From Galbula dea (taxonomy: Eukaryota > Chordata > Aves > Piciformes > Galbulidae): DNA of 64,000 nucleotides. The stretch is taken from positions 47,273-111,272 of the forward strand of contig VWZX01005696.1 in assembly GCA_013399015.1 (NCBI GenBank), written 5' to 3'. Shown here in pieces: positions 48,950-62,100 of the stretch. Both the position numbers and the translations under genes were made by a program. The notes beneath the pieces are model-generated. The model did not search any database, was not told the origin of the DNA, and saw only the letters and a program-made list of their open reading frames with translations. The number at the start of each line of letters is the position of its first letter. Position 1 is the stretch's first letter.

Positions 48950-49465
48950 TCAAAGCACTGACCGCAGAGGGACTCCACTAGACACAGACCTCCAACTAGA
49001 CTCCATCCTACTGACCACGACTCTCTGACTTCTGTTCTTTAACCAGTTCACAATCCACCTCACTACCCAATCATCCAGACCACACTTCCTGAGTTTAGTT
49101 TCAAGGATGCTGTGGGAGACAGTGTCAAACACTTTACTGAAATCAAGATAAAGCACATCCACTGCCCTACCCTCATCTATCCACCTGGTTATGTCCTCAT
49201 GACATGCTATCAGGTTGGTCAAACATGACTCCCCCTTGGTAAACCCATGCTGACTGCTCACAATGACCCCCTTCCCCTTGATGTGCCTACAGACAGGATC
49301 AAGGATAAAGTGTTCCATCACTTTTCCAGGGATGGAGGTGAGGCTGACCTGTCTATAGTTACCCAGCTCCTCCTTCTTGCCCTTTTTGAAGACTGGAGTG
49401 ACATTTGCCTTCCACCAATCCTGGTCCACAGGACTTAAGAAAGATGATGGAGAGGGGCCTGACAA
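48950..49465 (-). pseudogene. CR1 reverse transcriptase, fingers to palm (broken before catalytic box)
   Basis: A 171-codon piece with KANVTPVFKKGKKEELGNYR, SLTSIPGKVMEHFILDPVCR, HGFTKGESCLTNLIACHEDI, VLYLDFSKVFDTVSHSILET and WVVRWIVNWLKNRSQRVVVS. The YLDFSKVFDTV stretch contains the first metal-binding Asp of the RT palm, which the copy at 31609-34402 has partly deleted. The frame is lost at SSGVPLRSVL, just before the FAAD box. Confidence 0.88.
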
Positions 49466-49641
49466 TGACTTCTGCCAGCTCCCTCAGCACCCGTGGGTGC
49501 ATCCCATCAGGTCCCATGGATTTCTGAATGTCCAGATGGCTTAGCTGTTCCCTAACACAGTCCTCCTCAACCAAGGAAAACATCTCCAGTATTTTAACAT
49601 CATGTTGGGGCTCAGGGCTCTGAGGCTTCCCATGACAGTCT

Positions 49642-50568
49642 CTAACGGTAGAGACAGAGGAAAAAGAAGGCATTCAGTAATTCCACCTGCTTTGTATGTT
49701 CTGTCACCAAGGCACCTACCTCATTCAGCAGGGGGCCTACATTGCCTCTAATATTCTTTTTTTGGGCAATGTATTTGAAGAAGCCCTTCCTATTGTTCTT
49801 TACCTCCCTTGCAAGATTTAATTCCAGAGACGCCTTAGCTTTCCTACTTGCCTCCCTACATCTTCTGACAACAGTCTTGTACTCTTCCCATATGGCTAGC
49901 CCCTCTTTCCATGATCTGTAGACTCTCTTCTTCCACTGCAGTTTGCCCAGCACTTCCTTACTTAACCATGCAGGTCTGCTGGCTCCCTTCCTCGATTTTC
50001 TAGGTGTTGGGTTGCTCTGATCTTGAGCTTGGAAGAAGTGGTCCTTGAATGTTAACCAACTCTCTTGGGCCCCTTTACCTTCTAGTACCTTGTCCCATGA
50101 GATTTCCCCTAGCAATTTTGTGAAAAGATCAAAGTTGGCCCTACTGAAGTTCAGGCTTGTGATCCGACTAGGTATTCTGTTCCTACCACACAAGATCCTG
50201 AACTCTACCATCTCATGATCACTGCAGCTAAGGTTGCCCTCAATGTCTACCTTTTCAAGCACACCCTCTTTGTTAGTGAGTATCAGGTCCAACAGCACTC
50301 CCCTCCTAGTGGCCTCATCCACCTTGTGCATCAAGAAGTTATTCTCAATGCACTGGAGGAACCTCCTTGACTGGGAATGGCTGGCTGAGTAGGCTTTCCG
50401 GCAAATATCTGGGAAGTTAATATCCACCATAAAAACCAAGGCCTGTGATTGTGAAGCTACTGTCAGCTGCCTGGAGAAAGCCTCATTAGCATCCTCATCC
50501 TGATCAGGTGGCCTGTAATAGACAGCCACAACAGTATCACCCATACTAGCCTGCCCCTTAATTCTCAC
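49642..50568 (-). pseudogene. CR1 ORF2 endonuclease and connector, 308 codons
   Basis: The longest CR1 reading frame in the window. Residues 9-125 are the second half of the AP endonuclease. GDIN is changed to VDIN (residues 48-51; Asp and Asn kept), and DICW is changed to DICR. SDH (116-118) is intact. The connector to RT follows: TSLNFSRANFDLFTKLLGEI, RPAWLSKEVLGKLQWKKRVY, FKYIAQKKNIRGNVGPLLNE. It ends in a frameshift at LLNAFFFLCLYR, where relatives read LLNAFFVSVYTVRE. Nine of about 178 residues differ from the copy at 31885-32436. Confidence 0.9.
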
Positions 50569-50784
50569 TCATAGACTCTCATCTTGCCCCTCTTCTGCCC
50601 CGGACAGATCTGAATACATTCTAGTTGCTCTGTCACATAAAGAGCAACTCCCCCACCACGCCTTCTTGACCTGTCTTTCCTGAAAAGGACATAGCCATCC
50701 ATAACCACATTCCAGTCGTGTGAGGTGTCCCATCATGTCTCTGTGTTTGTCACCAGATCATAAACCCTTGACCTCACTGAAGAG

Positions 50785-51836
50785 GACTGAAGAATAAAGA
50801 CCCTATCTTGTGATACAGTCAAGCTGTCTTTTTCTGCCACCCAAACCTACAGTCGGCTAGGGACCAAAAGTCCTAGTTAGAGAGCTGTGTCAGGGAATTG
50901 GACGTCGGCAAAGGCTCAACTCTGTAAAACAAAATGAGTTAGTATTGATATCAGGCAACGTCTTGCAAATGACTGCCATCAGGAAGGAAGTTTCCATTTC
51001 TAGGTAGGTTTCCAGTCCAAATATCACAGTGATTTGCCAGTCAAAGCCCTTCTGTTTGGCCTTCTGCTCTACATTCTGGGAGTTAGGAAGAGGTTAGTCA
51101 GAGAGACAGCTAACCAATCCATCCAGAAAGTCCTGTGGCTATATCTGATAGCCAAAGGTTATCAAGAAAGCATATGTATTTGGCAGTGACAAATGCAAAA
51201 ATAAAGTGTTTAATAGTTCAGAAGGATAAAAAGGCTTGTTCTGTGTATTGCTATTTTCTGTCTGGGAAGAAGGATGAGATACTCCACATTACAGGGAGAA
51301 TGATCTTTTTCAGGGTGGACCAATAACTAAAGATTATGTCAAAAATACATACACTAACTGGAGTGAAATATTTTTAAATTCCACATAGGACTCCCAGAAG
51401 AATTTCTGAGATTATTTCAACTCATAATAATTTAAGTCGTCAGAAAACTGGTGCAGTACCAACGTTCTTTTGTTATTATTCAAAAGATCATGCAAGATGA
51501 ATTGGGAGACAGAAGGACAAATGCTCTGACATCAGTCCAGAAAAACAGAACTGAATTTTTATAAGGTATTATTCATACTATAACATAGCTATAGAATAAT
51601 TCCTCCTGTTGGCCTGATGAGTCTCTTCCCAGGGGATCTCCATTTTGAAATGCCTTACAGCCCCAGGCTTAAGCTACTTGCCTCCAAGATGGGAAAACTT
51701 TCTTCTTGTCAGGCTGATGGAGGCATGTGGACCCTCTTCACACACCCCAAGCAAGCATGCTAGCACTCAGACTTAGAGGAGGACTACCTGTTTCTTGAGC
51801 ATCTCAAGCTGACTTTCTTACATATACATACATACA
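50785..51836. other. Intergenic DNA without recognised features
   Basis: Lies between two CR1 copies. Short ORFs only, and no family resemblance. Confidence 0.6.
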
Positions 51837-51837
51837 G

Positions 51838-53115
51838 CTCAGGTTGGAGGGAACCTCAAAGATCATCTAGTTCCAACCCCCCTGCCATGGGCAAGGACAC
51901 CACATGCACTAGACCAGGTCATCCAGGGCCACATCCAGCCTGGCCTTAAACACTGCCAGGGATGGGGCCTCCACAACCTCTCTGGGCAACTTGTTCCAGT
52001 GCCTCACCACCCTTTGGGTAATGAACCCTCTTCTAATCTCCAGCCTAAATTTCCCCTCCTTCAGCTTGTAGCCATTCTCCCGTGTCCTGTTGCAATCAGA
52101 CCAGGAGAAAAGTCTCTCTCCTTCTGCTCTATAATCCCCTTTCAGGTACTGAAAAGCCGCTATAAGGTCCGCTCTAAGCCTTCTCTTCTCCAGGCTGAAC
52201 AACCCCAATTCCTTCAGCCTGTCCTCGTAGGGGAGGTGCTCCAGTCCTTTGATCATTTTTGTGGCCCTCCTCTGGACCCGCTCCAAGAGCTCCACATCTT
52301 TTTTATGCTGAGGAGCCCAGAACTGTACACAGTACTNNNNNNNNNNNNNNNNNNNNNNNNNNNNNNNNNNNNNNNNNNNNNNNNNNNNNNNNNNNNNNNN
52401 NNNNNNNNNNNNNNNNNNNNNNNNNNNNNNNNNNNNNNNNNNNNNNNNNNNNNNNNNNNNNNNNNNNNNNNNNNNNNNNNNNNNNNNNNNNNNNNNNNNN
52501 NNNNNNNNNNNNNNNNNNNNNNNNNNNNNNNNNNNNNNNNNNNNNNNNNNNNNNNNNNNNNNNNNNNNNNNNNNNNNNNNNNNNNNNNNNNNNNNNNNNN
52601 NNNNNNNNNNNNNNNNNNNNNNNNNNNNNNNNNNNNNNNNNNNNNNNNNNNNNNNNNNNNNNNNNNNNNNTTGCAGTCACTCCATCATAGAGGTCTACCA
52701 GGTTGGTCAGGCACGACTTGACCTTAGTGAATCCATGTTGGCTTCTTTGAATCACGTCTTTGTCTTGCATCTGCCTTACCATCACTTCCATGACAACGTG
52801 CTCCATGACCTTCCCAGGCACAGAGGTGAGGCTCGCTGGCCTATAGTTCCCTGGGTCTTCCTTTCTACCTTTTTTAAAAATAGGGGTGATGCTACCCTTC
52901 CTCCAGTCACTCGGGACTTCACCTGACCTCCACAACTTGTCAAATATGATGGAGAGTGGGCCTGCAACTACATCAGCCAGCTCCCTCAGGACCCTAGGAT
53001 GTATGTCATCAGGGCCCATAGACTTGTTCTTATCAAGTCTCATCAGGTGATCCCGAACCTGCCCTTCACTCACAGTGGGAGGCGCTTCAATCGTTGAACA
53101 CGCGCCTAGGGCTAC
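51838..53115 (-). mobile_element. CR1 LINE of another subfamily, with an internal assembly gap
   Basis: The 3' UTR starts near 51838 (CAGGTTGGAGGGAACCTC in reverse). The C-terminal ORF (51909-52295, 128 codons) ends at a normal-looking stop: SDCNRTRENGYKLKEGKF, WNKLPREVVEAPSLAVFKAR, DVALDDLV. Beyond the gap at 52337-52670, the RT N-terminal part is open from 53118 to 52671: VRDHLMRLDKNKSMGPDDIH, DWRKGSITPIFKKGRKEDPG, SLTSVPGKVMEHVVMEVMVR. The palm and FxDD box fall in the gap, so their state is unknown. No stop interrupts either visible coding side. Confidence 0.94.
52337..52670. other. Assembly gap (334 Ns) inside a CR1 element
   Basis: A run of N. Aligning the flanks by eye with the copy at 48006-50781 (about 48515 to 49185) predicts about 670 bases here, twice the N count. 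ORFs that span the gap are meaningless. Confidence 1.
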
Positions 53116-56100
53116 CAAATCACAGTTGATGATGGCTCAGAAATGTTCATTATAACTGAAAATATTTGCCACATTGGATCCAATAAGGAATAATAACTTG
53201 CAATGGCTATTTCAGAAAACCCAGCCTCAAAACTGGTCACCAAAATTCTTGGCATCACTACCTATTTTCTTATTTAAAGTAATTTCTAAGAAAACTGTAA
53301 TATGAAAATTTTCAAGTCCTTCCACATCCAAACTGTGTAGTTATCTCATCTTCAGACAGCTGTAGTATTGTTTAGTTACAGCACGTCCACGATCATCTCC
53401 CATGGAAGAAACATAGATCAAAGCATTACTCTATTAAAAGTATCTACAGGAGAAGAGAATTTTAAAACAGCCCAACATCTATTCACTGTCTATCATTCCC
53501 TGTGGTTTACTATTCCTCAGAAGCTCAGAAACACTTTAATTTCTTCAAATTGTACCCCCTGGGATCAATGTTCATGTCTCACATCCACCCCTGCCAGCAA
53601 GAATAGCAGACTCATAATTCCTACTTGCACTCTTCTATCCTCATTGTCTCCTTCCCTCTCTCCAGAGAGACCATATAACAGTGCAGAGATCCTTTGATCT
53701 CTGTATTCTCAGCTTGAATGGAAAAGTTGTGTAACTCTTGAGTTGGAGGGCTTTGCAACTGCATCTCCCATTCCTCCAAGAACTAATCCACATTGCTTTC
53801 CTGACTCTCTTCTGAAGTTGTCTTGCCAGAGAAGCTCAATACATGAGATAGAATCTATAACCAGCTCATATACCATTATCACTTCCCCTCCATAATCAAT
53901 CCGATAAGAAAAGTTAGGAAACTGAAACTGGGAAGAGTAGGGAGAACATTCATAAAGTGAAATTCAGCTTCACTTTATAATAATAAGGCTTTCTGGTTAA
54001 GATAACTTTGGCTGGAAAAAATAGTGTTGTTATAAAAAAAGTCTTTAAAATATCCAGCCAGTGCTGATCCCTTGTAAATGTTTGCAAAACATTTATCACG
54101 TACATGTATTTCTTAAAGATATATCTGTGCATGCAATGGTAAATGTAGAGCTACAATAAGAAAACAGGGGGGTTGGCATAAATTTAAATGACCCGTGACT
54201 CACTTGAAGAACTCAGCAGGTGGTAGCCCTAAATGACTAACATGTATGATCATCTGTTTAAAATGTCTCTGGTGGGGAAAGATAAGGAAGAAAAGACTTG
54301 ATGAGATAATGTCCTAATCTTGTTTGTTATTTGGAAGAAAAGTACCAGGAGTAAAGAGCTCTTCTTCTGACGAAAATGCTGAAAATTTGCTTGCTACTTG
54401 GAGAATAAATTAAACAAACAAAACCAGATTTTAAAGAATATCCCAGTTGCTGTACATCACCCATTTGCTCTTTTTCTTACAGACATCAGAATATTATTTT
54501 TGTTTGAGTAGAGATTAATCATCATGACAGCAAGTTCTAGAAAGTATATATGTAAAATTTGTGAATAGGAATATAATATAAACAGGATATTTATAAATCA
54601 TTTTTAATCTCAAATAAAATAAAAGTACACTTCTGATAGATATCATTGCCTCCTACACTCATTTGTTTCTTTCAAGAATCATTAGTTTGCAATTCACTGG
54701 GAAACTTCAGGAAAGCAAAGAAATGAGTTGAAATCTCCTCTGATTATTATGTAATTTTTTTTTTCTCCAAACGACAGATAAACAGTTTCCCAAATGAATT
54801 CCTCCCCTCCTACCAGCACTGTGTACTTTCTCCCGTGGAGAATTAAACTCAGGACCTTCAGAACAGATGGCAAAGACCTTATCTGTTTCCCTAACACAGC
54901 ATGGGGCAATATAGGTTTGCCTGATCATGCACTTACCTCAGGAAAAAGGTTTCTCGATCCCTCTCAGTATATCCAGATCCAACAAACAAATGCTTTATAA
55001 ATTTAATCTATAAGTGTAGAATTTTGACTTTTAGAACTAATTTACAGAATAACCTATGTCATATATTAAATCTCAGATTATTAAGAAGCTGTTTTAATTT
55101 TAGTGCTCTTCCAGCTCTATATTTTGTCAAATACCAAGCACATTTCATTCTCTGTATTTAATTAAAAAACATTTAGTTATCATCATTTATTTTGTACTAT
55201 TTCAGTGTTCATTTCTATCTGTTTCGTGTCTACTTTCCAATTTGTTCTTGAATTTTACCATAGTTTTGATATTAATTTTCCCTGGAGTATAAAATAAGCT
55301 CACTCTGCATTAGAAGATGAGCACAGCTCAGATCTGACAATGAACCAGTCCCAAAAGCTCCTTTTGTTCTATTAATTTGTCAATTACCCACCTATGAAAT
55401 TCTTAACTGCAAAGAACAATAAAATCTTTCCCCAAAACTATGTAGATATCAGAGCAAATGAAGCTGTTACCATGAAGTAGAGTCCTTTTCCTTTCCAACT
55501 AAGTGACCTTAAACTTAATACATTTGTTTCTGAATGTTTCAGCTTTTATTTGAATGAAACAGTCATAAAAATTGACACTGTTTTGTATATTACTGTGTGT
55601 TTCAAGCTCCTATTACTTTTAAATTTCTATTTTAATTTAATTTTAATTTTGCTTTTTAATTTTCAGAGGTTTGTAAAGGCAACAAAAATTGTTTAGGGTT
55701 ATTTTTATTTTTAAAAAAATAAGGAAATTGATGAAAATTTTTGAACTATTAGGGATTGAGAATCATTAAATGATGGTAGCAGTGATCTCATGCTTCTAAA
55801 TGGATACTGATTTAACACAACCTTAGTTTTTTCTAGGATCCTCATTAGAACTCACAGGGGAACCAACAAAGACACACGCTTTCTTTACAGGAAAATGAAG
55901 AGAAAAATAAAATAAATTATTTTTTTAAATCATGTCTTACATTTGCTAGAAATATTGGCTTACAAATGCTTGTAAAACCAGTATTTTTGCTGTTTGAATC
56001 ACAGCAGCAGCAGCAATCGGAGCTAAGGCTTATGAAGCTTTTTCTAATTAACTCACACATGTTCTTTCACATAGTGACAATTTCAATGAATGAACAAAAC

Positions 56101-59100
56101 TCGTAGGACTGTACACAAGTAAGTAAGAAGTATGGTGATGTATAATTTCCCCATATAAGTATTGCCTGTGCATCAAAGCAACTGTCATCTGGGAAGAAAT
56201 TAAGGTCCTATTCACCTACAGCAATATTCTTATTCTTCTCATGACCTAAATATAAGTCCCCTGCAGCTACCCTGACTGTACCAAATCACATCTGCATCTT
56301 CTTCCTATATTGCAGTTGTACTGATATATTCCTGCAGCCAGGAGTCTTGTCTTTATTACACAGGATGGCTTCCTCATGGCTTTCTTATACAGTCAGTGAG
56401 ATTTCACACTTCATTAGAGGTTAATACACACACTTACATAAGGAAAACAAGCCTGAGCAAATAATCTTAGTACCAAAATTGAAAGCTTGTCTCAGAAACG
56501 ATTTGTGGAAGATCACTTTATTAAAGGGTTCAATGTTCATGCATGCTTTAGAATTAGCAAAATAATTGTAGAGTTGATTTATAAGGTTTTGTCCTGAGTG
56601 TTTTCTGCAGCACAGCACAGAAATGCCCAAAATAATTTTAAATTAAATACCTTAAGTAAAGCATGTAGTTTTGCAAACTATCTTACTCAGCTGCTGCAGT
56701 CATCTAGACATCTACCTCTAGACAACTGTAATGTTTCCACATAACCCAATTACCTTGATCAGATTGAACAAAGTCATTTGAAAAACAGTTAGAAAAGCTG
56801 CTGAGAAAATGAGGCTTTCAGCCCACATCTTCAATTGTATCTTCTGGGCAGATGTTTTCCACTGTTTACTGTCTGGATGCAACCTGTTATTAAAGTGAAG
56901 AAAAAGGGCAAGAAAGAAGAATGATGCTGTCATAAACAGCAGTCTGTCACATCATTACTTTTTCAAATATTTTTAGAATATCCATGATGATTTATAATGA
57001 TTAATTTTACTTGTGAAAAAGAATTATCATATACTATTGCTACATGGTACAAGCATAGATATTTTAAGGCAAGCATAGATATTTTTGGTTAAGAGAATAA
57101 TTTTGATGTCTTGCTGTTTGTGTGAATTTTGGTCTTCAATTAGTGTTTGGTCCACCCTAAATAATACTACAAGTACTTTTCCTCTTTGTGAAGCTTCTAT
57201 TGTGTTCTTCCACAATAGAAAGGAAATGGGAGAAGCAAGAGAAAGAAGGCTGGCCACAAGGTTGACCACAAGGAGACTGGCCATGCTTTCATCTGGGATG
57301 CTAGTGTTTAGGAATGGAAAACTGACTGAGTAATTTCAAAACAGCAATACATGGAGGTATATATTGTAGACCTACTAGGTGGAGTGGTACTGAGCAAAAC
57401 AAAATGAAAACATTTCCTAAGTAGCAAATCCCTGCTTTCAAAGCATGCATGGATGTTCAGTCTGAGAACAGCTAGGCAGCACTTTAAAATCTCAAACCAA
57501 TATTTTGTAATGTTTCCTCATTTTTAGGTCTGCATGCACAGATCTTGTTTGACATTTCCAAATTCTGTCTTTTCCCAGTTGCAGCAGAAAAGAGCCTCAA
57601 AACATACGTGCTTCTTCCTCTGAATATTGTTTCCCGCTTATCTTAGACATTAAGAAAATGTCTCTAATTATAAAGATTTTGCAATACAGAGGAAAAGGTT
57701 GTATTAGAATTGGTACAAAACTGAAGGCAAGAATGACTATTCAGCGTAGTACTACTGCATATTGATCCTCATTGGCTTTTTCCTTATGATCAGAAACAAC
57801 CCACCACAGACAACCATCCCTAGGTAATATATGCTTGTTGTAGGTAAACGAAATTTGCCTACCCTTTCCTTCTTTTCAAAATACAGCAAAGAATTTACCA
57901 GAAAACCTTGGTAAATACGACTATAAACATTCTTACATCTCTGTAATATAAAGATCTTGACTGCCTTGCCTAGCGAGGGGGCGTACTAGGGCTTTCGGTG
58001 GTAATGTCACACAGCACAGACCAGAGTCAGAAGTCAGCAGTACATAGGGCAGGAAATTGGCTTTTTACAATCCATTGTTGTCCCCACAGGCTTCTTAAAG
58101 GTAGAATAAGCAAATGATGCAAGTAAAATTATTTCACTGGTAACTGAAAAGTTTTTTTCCCAGAAACTTAGCTAAGAATTATAAGGAAGAAAAAAGAAGT
58201 TCATTCAGCTCAAGCAATCAGTTTTAAACAGTTGCCTGGCTCCCACCACACGATGCTCAAGGGAAAAATGGATTAGAGAGAAGACTCTCAAATATCCAGT
58301 GACTAACTGGCTCTATATGCAATGGAGCATCAACATGGTTATAAGAAATGAAAATTTTTATAACAAGAAACACATCTTCCCTTTTACATATGGATATAGT
58401 AAAGAACAGCAATGAATAATGAGGATTTTTTTATTTTATAATTTTGAAAGTTATTATATAAGTCCACAAAACTGGAGGATGTTGGTACCCTGTGTGCAAA
58501 ATCATCTAGAATATAATTAAAACTAGTGTTAAATTGCTGTACAAATTATGAGCTTGTCTTTATCACTGTATGGGTAAAAGTCTTATAGTAATTTTAAGAG
58601 GCACTCTGTATCAGAAACATTTCTCTTTCTTATCTAGAGATTGTACAGGTATATCACCACTTGCACATTCAATGTGAGAACTTGAAAATAGGAGAAAAAT
58701 GCATAAATCAGTTACATGCCAAACATCCCTATGTAATTTTTATAATTCCAAGTTCACTAAGTACAATATTTCCAGATTTACAGTGTTTATTAAAAGTACT
58801 TTTGCTTCAAACTGAATTCTCTTCCTTCCCTTTACAAACTTACACTACCAAAGTAAATCAGTAAATTCAGTTTACGAATTCAGTAAAATCAGCCTTTATT
58901 AGATATATATTATTGATATAAAAGGCTCTGTTCATCTGTGAGGTATTTTTTGAAAATAAGAAGCTTCATTAGAGCTGTCATCCAGGAAGCTACTCCTTTC
59001 ATATGACTGCTTTAGTTCTATACATTTTATAGGGAATAAATAAAATATATCAAGCCAGCAGCGTCTGAATGGAACAAATGAAACTGTCTGCCTTTGTGAT

Positions 59101-62100
59101 CAAATTATATTTTTAGAAACTGTGCCTCCAGCATTGTTTTCTGTAGCCATAACAGACTTGGATAAAGAAGGGAGAAGGTTATAGATTCATCACCTGTAAG
59201 CACCACCAGCAGACAGCCTCGCTAACAAACCACATACGGGCCTGGCTGTACTTCTAATTAGAGGAGCATTGGTAACCATGCGACATGTTTACTACCTTTC
59301 CTCCTCTTCCTTTTCCTTCTCCTCCTCTACAAAGAATGGCAGTGAGGGAGCTTAATTTGTTTCCAGAGAAATCAAAGATGAAGCAAATACTTGATTTCCT
59401 TTCTTTGTCTTACTTCGTTTTCATGTGTAACACTGGGTTTATTCCCTGAGTATCTGAGGATGCTTGGAGGTTTTAAGGTGTAGTCATATTTTTTACACAT
59501 CCTAATATGTTTTCCTGTAAATTGAGAGCAAAATCTCAGCTCCAAACAAGTTTTAATAGAGAACAACCATCACATGTCCACAACAGGTATTGTATTTTGC
59601 CTAGTTATGCTTATGAATAGCCTCTGCTCCAGAACTTCTGATAGATCAGCCCCCCCCAACTAAGTTTATGCCCCTGTCAGTTTTTCTTATTGTTTATATT
59701 ATTCACCAGAAGTCAATAAAACTTTGTTCTTTTTATATCTGTAAAGGAGGATCACTGTTCTGCAAATGATGGCAACTCAAAACTTAACAGCTTATTGGCT
59801 GCATTGTCACTTTGGAAAACATGAGTACTCGATCACTTGCCTGTATTATCTGTAACCAAAAATGTCTTGAAACTCTCAGATCTTCGGTTAACTCTAGGAC
59901 TTTATCAAAAATGAAATTTTCTTATGTTTTTGCAGTTGTTTACAATTGCTCACAAAAGCAATTTAATGAAAACATTTTTCCCAAATCTGAACTACTCTCT
60001 AATTGCCTTTACAAAGACCCCAAAATTAGATTAGTCTAGGATGCAACCACTGACCATCTTACGTCAAGTCTTCTTTAACACTGACAACAAGAATAAATGT
60101 GTGACCCTTTTTGGCTTAGTAGTAAAGATTCCAAGCTGAATGTGTTAAAAATTATTATATTACCTTCTTCAGAATTTGTCCAGCTGAAAGGTGTATATAA
60201 GTACTTGATGACTCATAGCAGGTTTGGGTTTTTTTCTCCTCTTGAAGAAAGGTACATTAACAGCCTTAAAGGAATAGCTTCATTTCCAGGATCACATGAA
60301 GAAGTAGCCTACAAGAGGCAGATTTTCTATCCCTAAGAGCAGTCACTCAGTCTGCAAACCTGTGAATGTTGCACTCATGTGTGTGCTGCTCTGCATTTTG
60401 CAATAACTCTATAGAGATTAAAAATAAAAAGTTAAAACTGAGAGGTATGTTGTTAACAGCTGTTGATTCAGTATGCTGTCTCTTCAGAGGACACACTGAG
60501 TAAACAGAATCCCTTCAAAACATATTGTTCCCTTAAAATGCTGCTTTCTGTATATGCAGCATATTGTAATCAAACCAAACCTCTTCAGTGTTTATTGGAT
60601 TAGCTATGATGATACTCGTCATTCTAAATGCAACTCACCATTCTAAGTTAGCAGTTCACACCCAGTATTGGTTACCTCAAAAAGAGAAAGATGTGCCTGG
60701 AAAGCCTGCATGAATGAAAACAAACATCTCTCATACAAGTTTTGGCAACAAATTTAATATGAAAATTCATTTTAAATTGTGTTTCAGGTGATGGAAATTC
60801 CTCCTGACAAAAACTCATGTTGTGCAGAGAAGCACATATTCCATCTGCCTGTTCAGTGTGGGGACCCTTTATGCTAAGTAAAGTGGAATGTCTCTCTCCA
60901 GCTTCTTTCTGTGGTCAGGCTGTGCACCAACTTTGATGAAAAAAAGTACAGAGTAATGTTTGTTTGTTTCTTTTATTTAAGAAAAATAAACACAAAGTCT
61001 TTGTGACTCACATTATGCATTAATTTACTGAGTAAAACCTTCTTATTTTGAGACAGCCACTAAGGAGTGATATCAAGACAGGTTTTGGCATTTACTGAGA
61101 GGACAGAGATTTTTACAGTGGAACATAGGTAGACCCAGTGGATCAGCATGGGCTGGATTCCAAGTAACTGAAGAGTTAGGTACAATACTCACAGACAAAA
61201 CCAGTGAGAAGGCAAAACAAGGGTACTGTCAGAGGTTAAGAGAGGAAGTCCATGGCCTAGGAGAACAAGTAAGGGAGAAAATTGTTGAAGCACCAGAAGT
61301 CACTGAGAAACTATATCTGGGTCTGAAGCAAAGCTGACCCAGGTGGTTCACAGCAGGAGCTGGATAGAAACAGTGCACCCTAAGACTGGACCTCAGATGA
61401 AGGATCAGGAGCTAGAACAAGGGGCTGATCCTAAGGCATTTGCTTAAGAGCCACTCAAATCTGACTGTTGATGCTGTGGCTTGAGGCAGGATCCTTTGTT
61501 AATTGGTTTGTTGGCAGGTTTGGTAACTTGACTTCTGCCAAATTTTTTCTTTCCTCACCTGCTTATAGATTTGTCACAAAGTGACAGTTTTGCAACTGTG
61601 TTGCAGAAAACATTCAGAAGTAGGAGCTTGTTTACTGATTGTAATTCACAGAAATTTTATATGCCATGACATATAAATGCTTATAATGCTTATACACACA
61701 AACACCAAGCCTAAAGAGCTGATAATATCTGCTGCAAAAGTCATTAAAAACAAAAAAGAGAGTCTTCAATAAGCATAAATGGTATCAGATAACATCACCT
61801 TTGGAATCACACAGACATTGGACATAAATTCAGCTACTATAGACATACTTTCCTATGTTTATATATTATAGCTTTTTGTATTATGTTTCTAGGATTGAAA
61901 TTGCTTTTATAGCAATATTTTTCCAACTGCCTTGCTATCTACTAATCTAAAATAACTGCTATTTTTAAGCTAATCTTCAGTAAACAGTAAGATTTCCAAA
62001 TGCTAGGAATTGAATATTTTATGATTGTTACATGAGTGTCATACATAGTTCATTGAAGATATTTCATAGACATCACAGCTATAAAATTCATACCCCTCAC

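Larger units (their letters stand above)
48006..50781 (-). mobile_element. CR1 LINE, 2.8 kb, endonuclease to 3' end
   Basis: It is inverted relative to 31609-34402. The 3' end is at 48006 (TCACAGAATCACAGAAT). It extends through the C-terminal region, RT and connector to the endonuclease near ITETWWD, ending at about 50781, some tens of bases short of the other copy's 5' limit. It keeps the two longest CR1 ORFs in the window (49642-50568 and 48111-48785). The RT catalytic box is FAAD (minus strand 48886-48875), the same substitution as in the other long copy. The 3' coding end is frameshifted before the normal stop. Confidence 0.96.

Noticed and set aside
51999..52721. 240- and 143-codon plus-strand ORFs, and the 271-codon minus ORF across the gap
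   Set aside because: They read through 334 Ns. Only the minus-strand parts outside the gap match CR1.
53368..53697. 109-codon plus-strand ORF in the right-hand desert
   Set aside because: Ser/Thr-rich, no signal peptide or domain, no splice or polyadenylation context. Treated as chance.
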